Assembly: GCF_025149785.1 (NCBI RefSeq)
Contig: NZ_CP102277.1
Span: forward strand, 496,001-560,000
Length of the DNA: 64,000 nt
From: Coprococcus comes ATCC 27758
Lineage (GTDB): Bacteria; Bacillota; Clostridia; Lachnospirales; Lachnospiraceae
Direction: 5' to 3'
In this document: positions 1 through 7,539 of the stretch, piece by piece
Numbering within the stretch: position 1 is the stretch's first letter
Layout: each line of letters starts with the position of its first letter
Translations under genes and position numbers: made by a program
Notes under the pieces: generated by a model
Seen by the model: only the letters and a program-made list of their open reading frames with translations
Told to the model about the DNA's origin: nothing
Databases searched by the model: none

Positions 1-122
1 GGATGAGTGATAACTGGACGGTGGTGACGGCAGACAGAAAAGAATCAGCACATTATGAAAATACAATTCTGATCACAAAAGACGAACCGAAGATCCTGTC
101 GATTGCAGATGGAAATATATAA
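1..122 (+). CDS. map: Methionine aminopeptidase type I, C-terminal end (partial)
   Basis: The frame whose stop is at 120-122 encodes about 39 residues containing WTVVTADRKESAHYENTI, which matches the end of bacterial type I methionine aminopeptidases (the usual W-x-V-x-T-x-D-x-x-x-S-A-x-x-E-x-T pattern). The enzyme removes the initiator methionine from nascent proteins in the cytoplasm, using metal ions. The glutamate of SAHYENT corresponds to a conserved metal-ligand position. Only the tail lies in the window. Gene order map-KOW protein-infA-rpmJ is normal for Clostridia and supports the call. Confidence 0.85.
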   Translation, partial: MSDNWTVVTADRKESAHYENTILITKDEPKILSIADGNI

Positions 123-141
123 CAGAACAGAGGAACAGAAA

Positions 142-402
142 ATGGATAGATGGGAAACAGGAATGCTTGCGAAATCTCTGGTCGGTCATGATAAAGATAA
201 GGTATATGTGATCGTCGGACTGGATGAACAGTTTACATATCTTGCAGACGGGGAGAGGAAAACGCTTCAGAGTCCAAAGAAAAAGAAAAAGAAACATGTA
301 CAGCTCATTAGAGAACAGCATGAGATTTCCGAAGCGGATGATGTAAAGCTGAAACGGATATTAAAAGAATATAAGATGTCAGAAAAGAAGGAGGACAAAT
401 AA
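142..402 (+). CDS. KOW domain RNA-binding protein (L14e-like)
   Basis: Encodes 86 residues if started at ATG 142; an upstream in-frame ATG at 103 would overlap map and has no better ribosome binding site. The N-terminal half (ETGMLAKSLVGHDKDKVYVI) has the hydrophobic-then-Gly pattern of a KOW fold, and the centre is a run of six lysines (PKKKKKKH). The stop codon abuts the infA start. Proteins of this kind occupy this place in many clostridial ribosomal operons and are thought to bind RNA or ribosomes; the exact role is unknown. The family call is good, the function is inferred. Confidence 0.75.
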   Translation: MDRWETGMLAKSLVGHDKDKVYVIVGLDEQFTYLADGERKTLQSPKKKKKKHVQLIREQHEISEADDVKLKRILKEYKMSEKKEDK

Positions 403-621
403 ATGTCTAAAGCAGATGTAATTGAAATCGAAGGAACAGTAGTAGAAAAACTTCCGAATGCCATGTTTCAGGTAGAACTGGAAAATGGACATCAGGTACT
501 TGCACATATCAGCGGAAAGCTGCGTATGAACTTTATCAAAATTTTACCGGGTGACAAGGTTACTCTGGAACTGTCACCATACGATTTATCTAAAGGAAGA
601 ATTATCTGGAGAGATAAATAA
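403..621 (+). CDS. infA: Translation initiation factor IF-1
   Basis: 72 residues, the standard length. It is a single OB-fold protein that binds the 30S A site during initiation and cooperates with IF-2 and IF-3. Seen: [20 protein letters not shown], then [28 protein letters not shown] and LSKGRIIWR, all typical of IF-1. The ATG directly follows the stop of the KOW gene, with a strong AAGGAGG upstream, so the two genes are translationally linked. Nothing unusual. Confidence 0.97.
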   Translation: MSKADVIEIEGTVVEKLPNAMFQVELENGHQVLAHISGKLRMNFIKILPGDKVTLELSPYDLSKGRIIWRDK

Positions 622-629
622 AATATTAC

Positions 630-659
630 TTGACAAAACTAAAATCCAGGTGATATAAT
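630..659 (+). promoter_or_regulatory. Consensus sigma-A promoter before rpmJ
   Basis: TTGACA at 630-635 and TATAAT at 654-659 with an 18-base spacer. It lies between infA and rpmJ and would start a transcript near 666 running through rpmJ, rpsM, rpsK, rpsD, rpoA and rplQ. Both hexamers match consensus perfectly. Confidence 0.8.
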
Positions 660-740
660 TTTATGCGAACTGTGCGAGGGACTTTTTCTGCGCACAGGGG
701 GAAAATGCAGACCAGGCAAGGTATGAAAGGAGGATTTGAC

Positions 741-854
741 GTGAAGGTTAGATCATCAGTAAAACCGATTTGCGAAAAATGCAAAGTTATCAAGAGAAAA
801 GGAAGCGTCAGAATTATCTGCGAGAATCCGAAACATAAACAGCGTCAGGGATAG
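741..854 (+). CDS. rpmJ: 50S ribosomal protein L36
   Basis: 37 residues from GTG 741: [20 protein letters not shown], then [17 protein letters not shown]. Three cysteines and one histidine (C-x2-C, C, H) form the L36 zinc site. The GTG is preceded by GAAAGGAGG at 724-732, which decides this start over the longer reading frame from 663; the extra N-terminal residues of that frame match no L36. L36 is a late-assembling 50S protein. Confidence 0.95.
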   Translation: MKVRSSVKPICEKCKVIKRKGSVRIICENPKHKQRQG

Positions 855-862
855 GTTCTGAA

Positions 863-980
863 CACTTAATGAAAGCAAGCCACAGGCGCAGCTTGAATTT
901 AGTGAAAAGACCGCTCCCAAGCCTTAGTGACGACGAGCCGTAGGCGACAGAGGAACTTAGGCGCACGGAGCAGCGAAAGA
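863..980 (+). repeat. Dispersed palindromic repeat, family A, copy 1
   Basis: CACTTAATGAAAGC, AGGCGCAGCTTGAATTTAGTG and a second partial unit (CTTAGTGACGACGAGCCGTAGGCGACA) match the element at 18541-18650, which has CACTTAATGAATGCGAGCCG and TGAATTTAGTG. The outer CACTTAAT/ATTTAGTG pair is a near inverted repeat. It lies between rpmJ and rpsM and contains no convincing gene. It looks like a REP-like element of this lineage. Confidence 0.55.
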
Positions 981-984
981 CAGA

Positions 985-1305
985 TTTATGTAAACTTAAT
1001 TAGGCGGCTGATAGAGGATACGCCAGGGTGTGTGTAGAGCGTTATCCACTATTTAATATACATGAACACCACGGGCAAGTGGTTTCTAGTATATTGCTTA
1101 AAAACCGGCGGTCATTAGCCGAGAGATCGGTTGCCGGAAAGGATGCGGATACCGAACCGCATCTGGGCTGGGATATCGGACGTGTCTGAGGCATTGGATA
1201 CATTTTGAAAAGTCCGGTAGGGCTCTTTTTGATAACGGGATGCCCGCAGCCTCATTATAGGACAATGTGAAACCAAAAAAAGAAAGAAAATGGAGGAAAT
1301 CACAA
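985..1305 (+). other. Long structured untranslated leader before rpsM
   Basis: About 320 bases without a gene. Several pairings are visible: CCAC/GTGG near 1071-1084, CCGGC/GCCGG in 1105-1140, and GATGCGG/CCGCATC at about 1142-1165. The stretch sits just before rpsM. In E. coli the same operon is controlled by S4 binding to a leader at this position, and rpsD is in this operon here too. A ribosomal-protein leader RNA is therefore plausible, but no known motif was recognised. Confidence 0.4.
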
Positions 1306-1674
1306 ATGGCTCGTATTGCAGGTGTAGATTTACCAAGAGACAAACGTGTAGAAATCGGATTGACTTATATCTATGGAATTGGAAGAACAAGTGCAACCCG
1401 TATTCTCGCAGAAGCAGGAGTTAATCCTGATACTCGCTGCAGAGATCTTACAGATGACGAAGTTAAAAAGATCAGTGCAGTGATCGATGAAACTCAGACA
1501 GTTGAAGGTGATCTTAGAAGAGAGATCGCTCTTAACATCAAGAGACTTCAGGAAATCGGATGCTATAGAGGAATCCGTCACAGAAAAGGACTTCCGGTTC
1601 GTGGTCAGAAGACAAAGACCAATGCAAGAACAAGAAAAGGTCCTAAGAGAACAGTAGCAAACAAGAAGAAATAA
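1306..1674 (+). CDS. rpsM: 30S ribosomal protein S13
   Basis: 122 residues, typical length. S13 sits in the head of the 30S subunit and contacts the P-site tRNA and the 50S bridge. Start chosen at ATG 1306 ([20 protein letters not shown]) because TGGAGG lies just before it and S13 proteins begin with MARIAGV; an in-frame upstream start at 1267 adds unrelated residues. The C-terminal basic tail ([18 protein letters not shown]) is normal. First of the rpsM-rpsK-rpsD-rpoA-rplQ series. Confidence 0.97.
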   Translation: MARIAGVDLPRDKRVEIGLTYIYGIGRTSATRILAEAGVNPDTRCRDLTDDEVKKISAVIDETQTVEGDLRREIALNIKRLQEIGCYRGIRHRKGLPVRGQKTKTNARTRKGPKRTVANKKK

Positions 1675-1714
1675 TTTCGACAAATAATAAAAAGGAAAGT
1701 GTAGGTTAGTTTAA

Positions 1715-2110
1715 ATGGCTAAGAAAGTTACAAAAAAAGTGACAAAAAAACGTGTCAAGAAAAACGTTGAACGCGGACAGGCACATATCCAGTCATCTTT
1801 CAATAATACAATCGTTACTTTGACAGATGCACAGGGAAATGCTTTATCATGGGCAAGTGCCGGTGGTCTTGGTTTTAGAGGTTCAAGAAAATCTACTCCA
1901 TACGCAGCTCAGATGGCAGCTGAAACAGCAGCTAAAGCAGCTCTGCCGCATGGTCTTAAATCAGTAGACGTATTCGTAAAAGGACCAGGTTCAGGAAGAG
2001 AAGCAGCAATCCGTGCTCTTCAGGCATGCGGAATTGATGTAACAAGCATCAGAGACGTAACACCGGTACCACATAATGGATGCCGCCCGCCGAAGAGAAG
2101 AAGAGTCTAG
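1715..2110 (+). CDS. rpsK: 30S ribosomal protein S11
   Basis: 131 residues. S11 forms part of the 30S platform and binds the 690/720 region of 16S rRNA. Seen: a basic start ([20 protein letters not shown]), [19 protein letters not shown], and the conserved end [15 protein letters not shown]. Spacing to rpsM is 40 bases and to rpsD 26 bases, consistent with one transcript. Confidence 0.97.
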   Translation: MAKKVTKKVTKKRVKKNVERGQAHIQSSFNNTIVTLTDAQGNALSWASAGGLGFRGSRKSTPYAAQMAAETAAKAALPHGLKSVDVFVKGPGSGREAAIRALQACGIDVTSIRDVTPVPHNGCRPPKRRRV

Positions 2111-2136
2111 TCGAATTATTATAGGAGGATACGAAC

Positions 2137-2730
2137 ATGGCAGTAAATAGAGTCCCGGTTCTTAAAAGATGCCGTTCCCTTGGAATGGATCCGGTATATC
2201 TTGGAATTGATAAAAAGTCTAACAGACAGTTAAAGAGATCCAATAGAAAAATGAGCGAGTATGGTCTTCAGTTGCGTGAAAAGCAGAAAGCTAAATTCAT
2301 CTATGGTGTATTAGAAAAACCGTTCCTGAACTACTTCAAGAAAGCAGATCAGATGAGCGGAATGACAGGTGAAAACCTGATGGTTCTTCTTGAATCAAGA
2401 CTGGATAACGTAGTATTCCGTCTTGGATTTGCAAGAACAAGACGTGAAGCAAGACAGATCGTTGATCACAAACAGGTTCTTGTTAACGGAAAACAGGTTA
2501 ACATCCCTTCTTACCTCATTAAAGCAGGTGATGTGATCGAGATTAAAGAAGGTAAAAAATCTTCACAGAGATACAAAGATATCGTAGAAGTTACAGGTGG
2601 ACGTCTTGTTCCAGAATGGCTTGAATCAGATATCGAAAACCTGAAAGGAACAGTTAAAGAACTTCCTACTCGTGAAGCAATCGATGTTCCAGTTGACGAA
2701 ATGATGATCGTCGAGTTATATTCTAAATAG
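2137..2730 (+). CDS. rpsD: 30S ribosomal protein S4
   Basis: 197 residues. S4 is a primary 16S rRNA binder at the 30S body, and in many bacteria it represses its own operon. Seen: an N-terminal S4 region with SLGMDPVYLG, then an S4 RNA-binding domain (about residues 87-150) with SRLDNVVFRLGFARTRREAR and VLVNGKQVNIPSYL. It starts with MAVNRVPVLKRCRSLG, so this is the zinc-ligand-poor (C-minus) form. A GGAGG lies upstream at 2123-2127. Two hairpins follow before rpoA. Confidence 0.96.
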   Translation: MAVNRVPVLKRCRSLGMDPVYLGIDKKSNRQLKRSNRKMSEYGLQLREKQKAKFIYGVLEKPFLNYFKKADQMSGMTGENLMVLLESRLDNVVFRLGFARTRREARQIVDHKQVLVNGKQVNIPSYLIKAGDVIEIKEGKKSSQRYKDIVEVTGGRLVPEWLESDIENLKGTVKELPTREAIDVPVDEMMIVELYSK

Positions 2731-2754
2731 AACGCATTCGTATAAAATGCAATA

Positions 2755-2825
2755 CTTAACGAACCTGATTTCTGGGTTCGTTAAGGTTCTGTTAGGAAAT
2801 ATCCTGTTTTTTATCGAAAACAGGA
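2755..2825 (+). other. Two hairpins between rpsD and rpoA
   Basis: The first is an 11-bp perfect stem CTTAACGAACC/GGTTCGTTAAG (2755-2765 and 2775-2785). The second is TCCTGTTTT/AAAACAGGA (2802-2810 and 2817-2825). Neither is followed by a long T run, so they look like an attenuator or processing site rather than a strong terminator. They would lower or stabilise rpoA relative to the ribosomal genes. Confidence 0.5.
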
Positions 2826-2876
2826 CAAAAACTGACACCCTCAACATACAAAAACCCATAAGGAGGGACCAAAATA

Positions 2877-3836
2877 GTGTTTGATTTTAATAAACCTAAT
2901 ATTGAAATTGCAGAAATTTCAGATGATAAGAAGTATGGCAGATTTGTTGTAGAACCACTTGAAAGAGGATATGGTACAACACTTGGAAACTCTCTGAGAA
3001 GGATTATGCTTTCTTCTCTGCCGGGAGCTGCAATCAGCCAGATTAAAATCGACGGAGTATTGCATGAGTTCAGTTCTATTCCGGGCGTAAAGGAAGACGT
3101 AACTGAAATTATCATGAACTTAAAAACACTCGCAATTAAGAATTCTTCCGAGACAGATGAGCCGAAAACAGCTTACATCGAATTTGAGGGAGAGGGCGTA
3201 GTTACAGCTGCTGATATTCAGGCAGATTCTGATATTGAAATCATGAATCCGGAAACTGTAATCGCTACACTTAACGGCGGTGCAGACAGCAAGCTTTATA
3301 TGGAACTGACTATCACAAAGGGAAGAGGATATGTAGGTTCTGATAAGAATAAGACAGAAGATATGCCGATTGGTGTGATTCCGATCGACTCTATCTATAC
3401 ACCGGTTGAGCGTGTAAATCTTACAGTTCAGAATACTCGTGTCGGACAGATTACCGATTATGATAAACTCACACTTGATGTTTATACAAATGGTACTCTT
3501 GCACCGGATGAAGCAGTCAGCCTTGCTGCAAAAGTATTAAATGAACATCTCAAGCTCTTTATTGATCTTTCTGAAGTTGCTCAGTCAGCGGAAGTTATGA
3601 TTGAAAAGGAAGACGATGAAAAAGAAAAAGTTCTTGAAATGAGTATTGATGAACTTGAACTTTCTGTTCGTTCATATAACTGTCTGAAGAGAGCAGGAAT
3701 CAATACTGTAGAAGAACTTACAAACAGAACATCAGAAGATATGATGAAAGTTCGTAACCTTGGACGTAAATCTCTTGAAGAAGTTCTTGCTAAATTAAAA
3801 GAACTTGGTCTTGAACTCAGCCAGGGAGACGAATAA
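2877..3836 (+). CDS. rpoA: DNA-directed RNA polymerase subunit alpha
   Basis: 319 residues, standard length. The alpha dimer nucleates polymerase assembly. The N-terminal domain (to about residue 230) carries [20 protein letters not shown]. The C-terminal domain (about 250-312) carries [35 protein letters not shown] and [12 protein letters not shown], the helices that bind UP elements and activators. The start is GTG 2877 with AAGGAGGGA 9 bases upstream. Encoded between rpsD and rplQ as usual. Confidence 0.97.
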   Translation: MFDFNKPNIEIAEISDDKKYGRFVVEPLERGYGTTLGNSLRRIMLSSLPGAAISQIKIDGVLHEFSSIPGVKEDVTEIIMNLKTLAIKNSSETDEPKTAYIEFEGEGVVTAADIQADSDIEIMNPETVIATLNGGADSKLYMELTITKGRGYVGSDKNKTEDMPIGVIPIDSIYTPVERVNLTVQNTRVGQITDYDKLTLDVYTNGTLAPDEAVSLAAKVLNEHLKLFIDLSEVAQSAEVMIEKEDDEKEKVLEMSIDELELSVRSYNCLKRAGINTVEELTNRTSEDMMKVRNLGRKSLEEVLAKLKELGLELSQGDE

Positions 3837-3982
3837 GGAGTTCCCGTTTCGCATGTGAATACAGGCAGAAACACTGACGCACGATCTGGCTAGTAAGCCC
3901 GATGAAAGCATAACCAGATGGCATATCCGCAGTAAGACCGAAGGTGCATGCCGGTATGTCCCGAATAATGGAGGATAAAAAA
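3837..3982 (+). other. Structured non-coding stretch before rplQ
   Basis: 146 bases separate rpoA from rplQ, longer than elsewhere in the operon. ATCTGG/CCAGAT pair around 3882-3920, and GGCAT/ATGCC pair just downstream, giving at least two stem-loops. The final GGAGG before ATG 3983 belongs to rplQ. It may be a regulatory leader for L17; no known family was recognised. Confidence 0.4.
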
Positions 3983-4519
3983 ATGGCAAAGTATAGAAAA
4001 CTTGGAAGAACAGCAAGTCAGAGAAAAGCATTACTGAGAAATCAGGTAACAATGCTTCTTCAGCACGGAAAAATCAGAACAACAGAAGCTAAAGCTAAAG
4101 AAATCCGTAAGATCGCAGAAGGTCTTATCGCTTCAGCTGTAAAAGAAAAAGATAACTTCGAAGAAGTTACAATCAAAGCTAAAGTTGCTAAGAAAGATGC
4201 AGAAGGCAAGAGAGTTAAAGAAGTAGTAGATGGTAAGAAAGTTACTGTATACGAAGAAGTTGAAAAGACAATCAAAAAAGACAATCCGTCAAGACTTCAT
4301 GCAAGACGTCAGATGCTGAAAGTACTTTACCCTGTAACAGAAGTTCCGACTGCTGCAGCTGGAAAGAAGAAAAATACAAAAGAAGTTGATCTGGTAGACA
4401 AACTGTTTACAGAGATCGCTCCGAAGTATGCAGACCGCAACGGCGGATATACAAGAATCATCAAAATTGGACAGCGTAAAGGTGACGCTGCAATGGAAGT
4501 TATTCTTGAGCTTGTATAA
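3983..4519 (+). CDS. rplQ: 50S ribosomal protein L17, with a lineage-specific insert
   Basis: 178 residues from ATG 3983 ([20 protein letters not shown]), preceded by GGAGG; the in-frame ATG at 3944 is rejected. L17 lines the polypeptide exit tunnel opening. The ends match L17 ([46 protein letters not shown]). The family is usually about 115-130 residues. The extra length is a Lys/Glu/Val-rich insert between about residues 50 and 100 ([20 protein letters not shown]). A terminator follows, so this is the last gene of the operon. Confidence 0.95.
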   Translation: MAKYRKLGRTASQRKALLRNQVTMLLQHGKIRTTEAKAKEIRKIAEGLIASAVKEKDNFEEVTIKAKVAKKDAEGKRVKEVVDGKKVTVYEEVEKTIKKDNPSRLHARRQMLKVLYPVTEVPTAAAGKKKNTKEVDLVDKLFTEIAPKYADRNGGYTRIIKIGQRKGDAAMEVILELV

Positions 4520-4533
4520 TCAAATGAGATCGA

Positions 4534-4565
4534 AAGCCACAGGCATTTATGCCTGTGGTTTTTTG
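4534..4565 (+). terminator. Terminator after rplQ
   Basis: Stem GCCACAGGCA/TGCCTGTGG with a TTTA loop, followed by TTTTTTG. Classic Rho-independent terminator closing the ribosomal operon. Confidence 0.9.
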
Positions 4566-4599
4566 TGTATATAGTGAGCTGGTCTGCTCGATTTCTACC

Positions 4600-4628
4600 T
4601 TTCTTTCTGATAAAAGTCAGTGTATAAT
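4600..4628 (+). promoter_or_regulatory. Possible promoter of the sugar-sensing operon
   Basis: TATAAT at 4623-4628 with a poor -35 (TTTCTT, 4600-4605) at a 17-base spacer, about 50 bases before the sensor-protein gene at 4679. Confidence 0.4.
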
Positions 4629-4678
4629 AGAAAACATCTGAAAAGAATGTCCTTTAACAGACGTAAAGGAGGAACGAC

Positions 4679-5908
4679 ATGGGACGTGTAGGACGATTTA
4701 TTTTAAAGGTTGCGGCAGTATTGATATTGACTGTATCGGCGGGTACATTTGCACTTTCTTTATTTACAGGAGAGACAAGAAATGGGGATAATCTGCAAAG
4801 CGAGTTCGATTATCTGATCACAGTGGGAATTTCACAGAGTGGAGAAGAAAGCTCATGGAAGGATGCAAATACAGCGTCTTTTATGGATACATTTGTCAAA
4901 TCAAACGGTTATGAAGCGGTGTATGCAGATGCAGGTAGCGATCAGGAAAAACAGATTGAAGATGTGGAAGGATTTATAAAACAGGGTGTGGACTATATCA
5001 TTCTGAATCCGATTTCTGAAATTGGCTGGGATGATGTGCTGGAAGATGCAAAAAAGGCACATATTCCTATAATCCTTGTGAATAACGGTGTAGATACGGA
5101 TGACAGCAGTCTGTATTCGTGCATGCTTGGAAGTGATTACGGAAAACAGATGAAAAAGGCAGGAAAATGGTTGGATGAATATCTGAAAGAAGAGGACGAG
5201 AAAAAGGCAGAGAAAGAAAAGGCGGCTTCTGAGGCACCGACTCAGGAAGAATCGGAACAGACGGACAGTGAAGATACGGAAGTAAATACAGACAGTTCAA
5301 AAGCGACAGATAGCAGTGCATCCATTTTTGATAAAATTATGAAAAGCAGTTCAACGGCGAAGGATGAGACGGATTCGACAGAGGAGGAGCAGACAGAAGA
5401 AGACTTTACCATCAAGATCGCCGCGATTCAGGAATCCATCGGCTCGGAGGAGCAGCTGATGAGAGCGCAGGGATATCAGACTATGCTGGAAAGGTATTCG
5501 GACTGGGAGATGGTGGCACAACAGACCGGTGACAATTCCAGAGAAGAGGCAGAGAAAGTCATGAAACTATTTCTTGAGCAGGAACCGGATTTACGGGTAG
5601 TGTTTGCTGAGAGTGACGAGATGGCACTGGGAGCCATCGATGCGATCGAGAAATCAGGAAAGACCTGTGGAGAGGACGGAGATATTATTGTGATTTCATT
5701 TGGTGGAAGCAAAGCGGGGATCGAAGCTGTAAAAGAAGGTAAATTGAATGTAACCTTTGAATGCAATCCTGGCCAGGGACCGAAAGCGGCAGAACTGATC
5801 CAGAGACTGGAATCGGATATTTCCATTGATAAGGAACAATACGTGGAAGAAACATATTTTGATGGAACTATGGATTTGGATGAAATTATAGAAAACAGAA
5901 CATATTAA
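4679..5908 (+). CDS. Membrane-anchored sugar-binding protein of a three-component sensor
   Basis: 409 residues. An N-terminal hydrophobic segment (about residues 8-28) without a lipobox suggests a membrane anchor. The rest is a type I periplasmic-binding fold (ITVGISQSGEESSWKDANTA; EEAEKVMKLFLEQEPDLRVV; SDEMALGAIDAIE) similar to the transport protein at 9161-10258 and to YtfQ-like pentofuranose/galactofuranose binders. About 75 extra Glu/Ser/Thr-rich residues (about 165-245) interrupt the fold between the lobes. Followed at 14 bases by a response regulator and then a histidine kinase, so it most likely senses sugar outside the cell for them, as AraP does in the AraPST system of Geobacillus. 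Fold certain, ligand inferred. Confidence 0.8.
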   Translation: MGRVGRFILKVAAVLILTVSAGTFALSLFTGETRNGDNLQSEFDYLITVGISQSGEESSWKDANTASFMDTFVKSNGYEAVYADAGSDQEKQIEDVEGFIKQGVDYIILNPISEIGWDDVLEDAKKAHIPIILVNNGVDTDDSSLYSCMLGSDYGKQMKKAGKWLDEYLKEEDEKKAEKEKAASEAPTQEESEQTDSEDTEVNTDSSKATDSSASIFDKIMKSSSTAKDETDSTEEEQTEEDFTIKIAAIQESIGSEEQLMRAQGYQTMLERYSDWEMVAQQTGDNSREEAEKVMKLFLEQEPDLRVVFAESDEMALGAIDAIEKSGKTCGEDGDIIVISFGGSKAGIEAVKEGKLNVTFECNPGQGPKAAELIQRLESDISIDKEQYVEETYFDGTMDLDEIIENRTY

Positions 5909-5922
5909 AGGCAGGAAGAAGA

Positions 5923-7539
5923 ATGATAAAAGTATTTTTGGTTGAAGATGAAATTATTATCAGAAATGGGATCAAGAACAGTATTAATTGGGAAATGCAT
6001 GGATATGACTTTGTCGGAGAGGCAAGTGATGGAGAACTTGCGTTACCGATGATTCTCGAAAAGAAACCAGACATCCTGATCACGGATATTAAGATGCCTT
6101 TTATGGATGGACTGGAACTCAGTGAGCAGGTTAAAAAAGTACTTCCGGCTACGAAAATCATGATTCTGAGTGGATATAATGAGTTTGATTATGCAAAGAT
6201 GGCGATTAAGATTGGTGTAACCGATTACCTTCTGAAGCCAATTTCTTCAGAAAAATTGTTGGATGCAGTTAACAAAGTAGCAGAAGAAATCCGGAAAGAG
6301 CAAAGTGAAAAAGAGCAGATGAATCAATATGCCCGTGAAATGCAGGAAAACAAAGAAAGTGAAAAGTTTCAGTTTTTCAATCAGGTGTTTGCAGGAAGTA
6401 TGCCATTTGGAGAATGTCTGGAGCAGGGAAAGCAGCTGGGAATTGAAATCAGTGCAGAGGGATATTGTGTGATCCTCTTTAAGATCATTATGATTGATCA
6501 TCCGATGGATTATAGCGAGGATATTGTAAGTGCAACTGAAGATATAGAAAATCTGAGTGAGCAGACAGAAAAGCTCCTGTGGTTCCGGAGAGGTGTAGAA
6601 GGATGGGGATTTATTGCACAGGGAGCTGTTGGTGAAGAACTGACTGCGAGAGCTCAGACATTTAGGGAAGATCTGGAAAAAGTTCTGGAAAAATATAAAA
6701 ATCTGGAATATTTTGGAGGAATTGGAAGTCAGGTGGGGAGGTTCAGTGAGATTAAAAGATCCTACAATGATGCAAACAGAGCCTTTGCAGAGCGTTTTTC
6801 AAGAAGTTTGAGACAGTTTGTGAGTTATTCAGAGGTTCATCAAATGGGGGTTCAGAATGACGTTGAGATGCACAGACTCGGAACCATGGCGGAGAACCGG
6901 AAAATGCTGGAGCGTTTCCTGAAGACAGGAACGGAAAATGAAGTAAAAAGCTTTATGGATGCATATTTTGATGCAATTGGTGAGCAGAACCTGCAGTCGA
7001 TGATGTTGAGACAGTATATTGTAATGGATACTTTTATCAGCGTCCAAAGTCTGGGAGACAGTTTGAACATTGAAAAAGAAGATATTGAAAGAGAGCTTGG
7101 CGATGTGCAGGAGGTATCGCAGTATGTGCAGGAACTGGAGGCAACGAGGAAGTACCTGGAAAATATAGTCAGACGAATGATCCGGTTAAGAGAGCAGGCA
7201 TCGGGCAGACGCTATTCAGAAATTATTGAAAAAGCGAGAGATTATATCGGACAAAATTATATGTCAGAGAATATTTCACTGAACCTGGTGGCTTCGAGCG
7301 TCAACATCAGTCCGAGCTATTTCAGCTCTTTGTTTAGTCAGGAGGTTGGCTCAACCTTTGTAGAATATCTGACGGGTGTTCGTATGGAAAAAGCAAAAGA
7401 GCTTCTGATGTGTTCGGATAAGAGGACATCGGATATGAGGTGGGATACAAAGATTCCCATTATTTCAGCTATATATTCAAAAAGACACAGGGATGTTCGC
7501 CGAAGGAATTCCGTTCAAGAGGAAGGGGATAAAATATGA
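5923..7539 (+). pseudogene. AraC-type response regulator, frameshifted near its C-terminus
   Basis: 538 residues as read. A receiver domain (about 1-120) has acidic VEDE, phospho-acceptor Asp55 in LITDIKMP and Lys in LLKPIS; a middle region of about 300 residues follows; the first AraC helix-turn-helix is near 445-500 (ISLNLVASSVNISPSYFSSL, RMEKAKELL). From about residue 504 the frame is wrong: the expected second helix-turn-helix (KDSHYFSYIFKKTQGCSPKE) is found in the -1 frame and would end at 7530-7532, four bases before the kinase start. Family spacing fits loss of seven bases at the ATAT of 7433-7436. Normally such YesN/AraT-like proteins activate sugar transporter promoters. Whether the shortened protein still works is unknown. 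Confidence 0.8.

Noticed and set aside
73-464. Reading frames on the minus strand opposite the KOW and infA genes
   Set aside because: They mirror well-supported genes, have low-complexity Phe/Leu-rich products and no RBS.
663-740. Longer N-terminus for L36
   Set aside because: The extra residues match no L36, while GTG 741 has a strong RBS and gives the exact family length.
863-980. CRISPR-like repeats
   Set aside because: Units are few, unequal and not separated by regular spacers.
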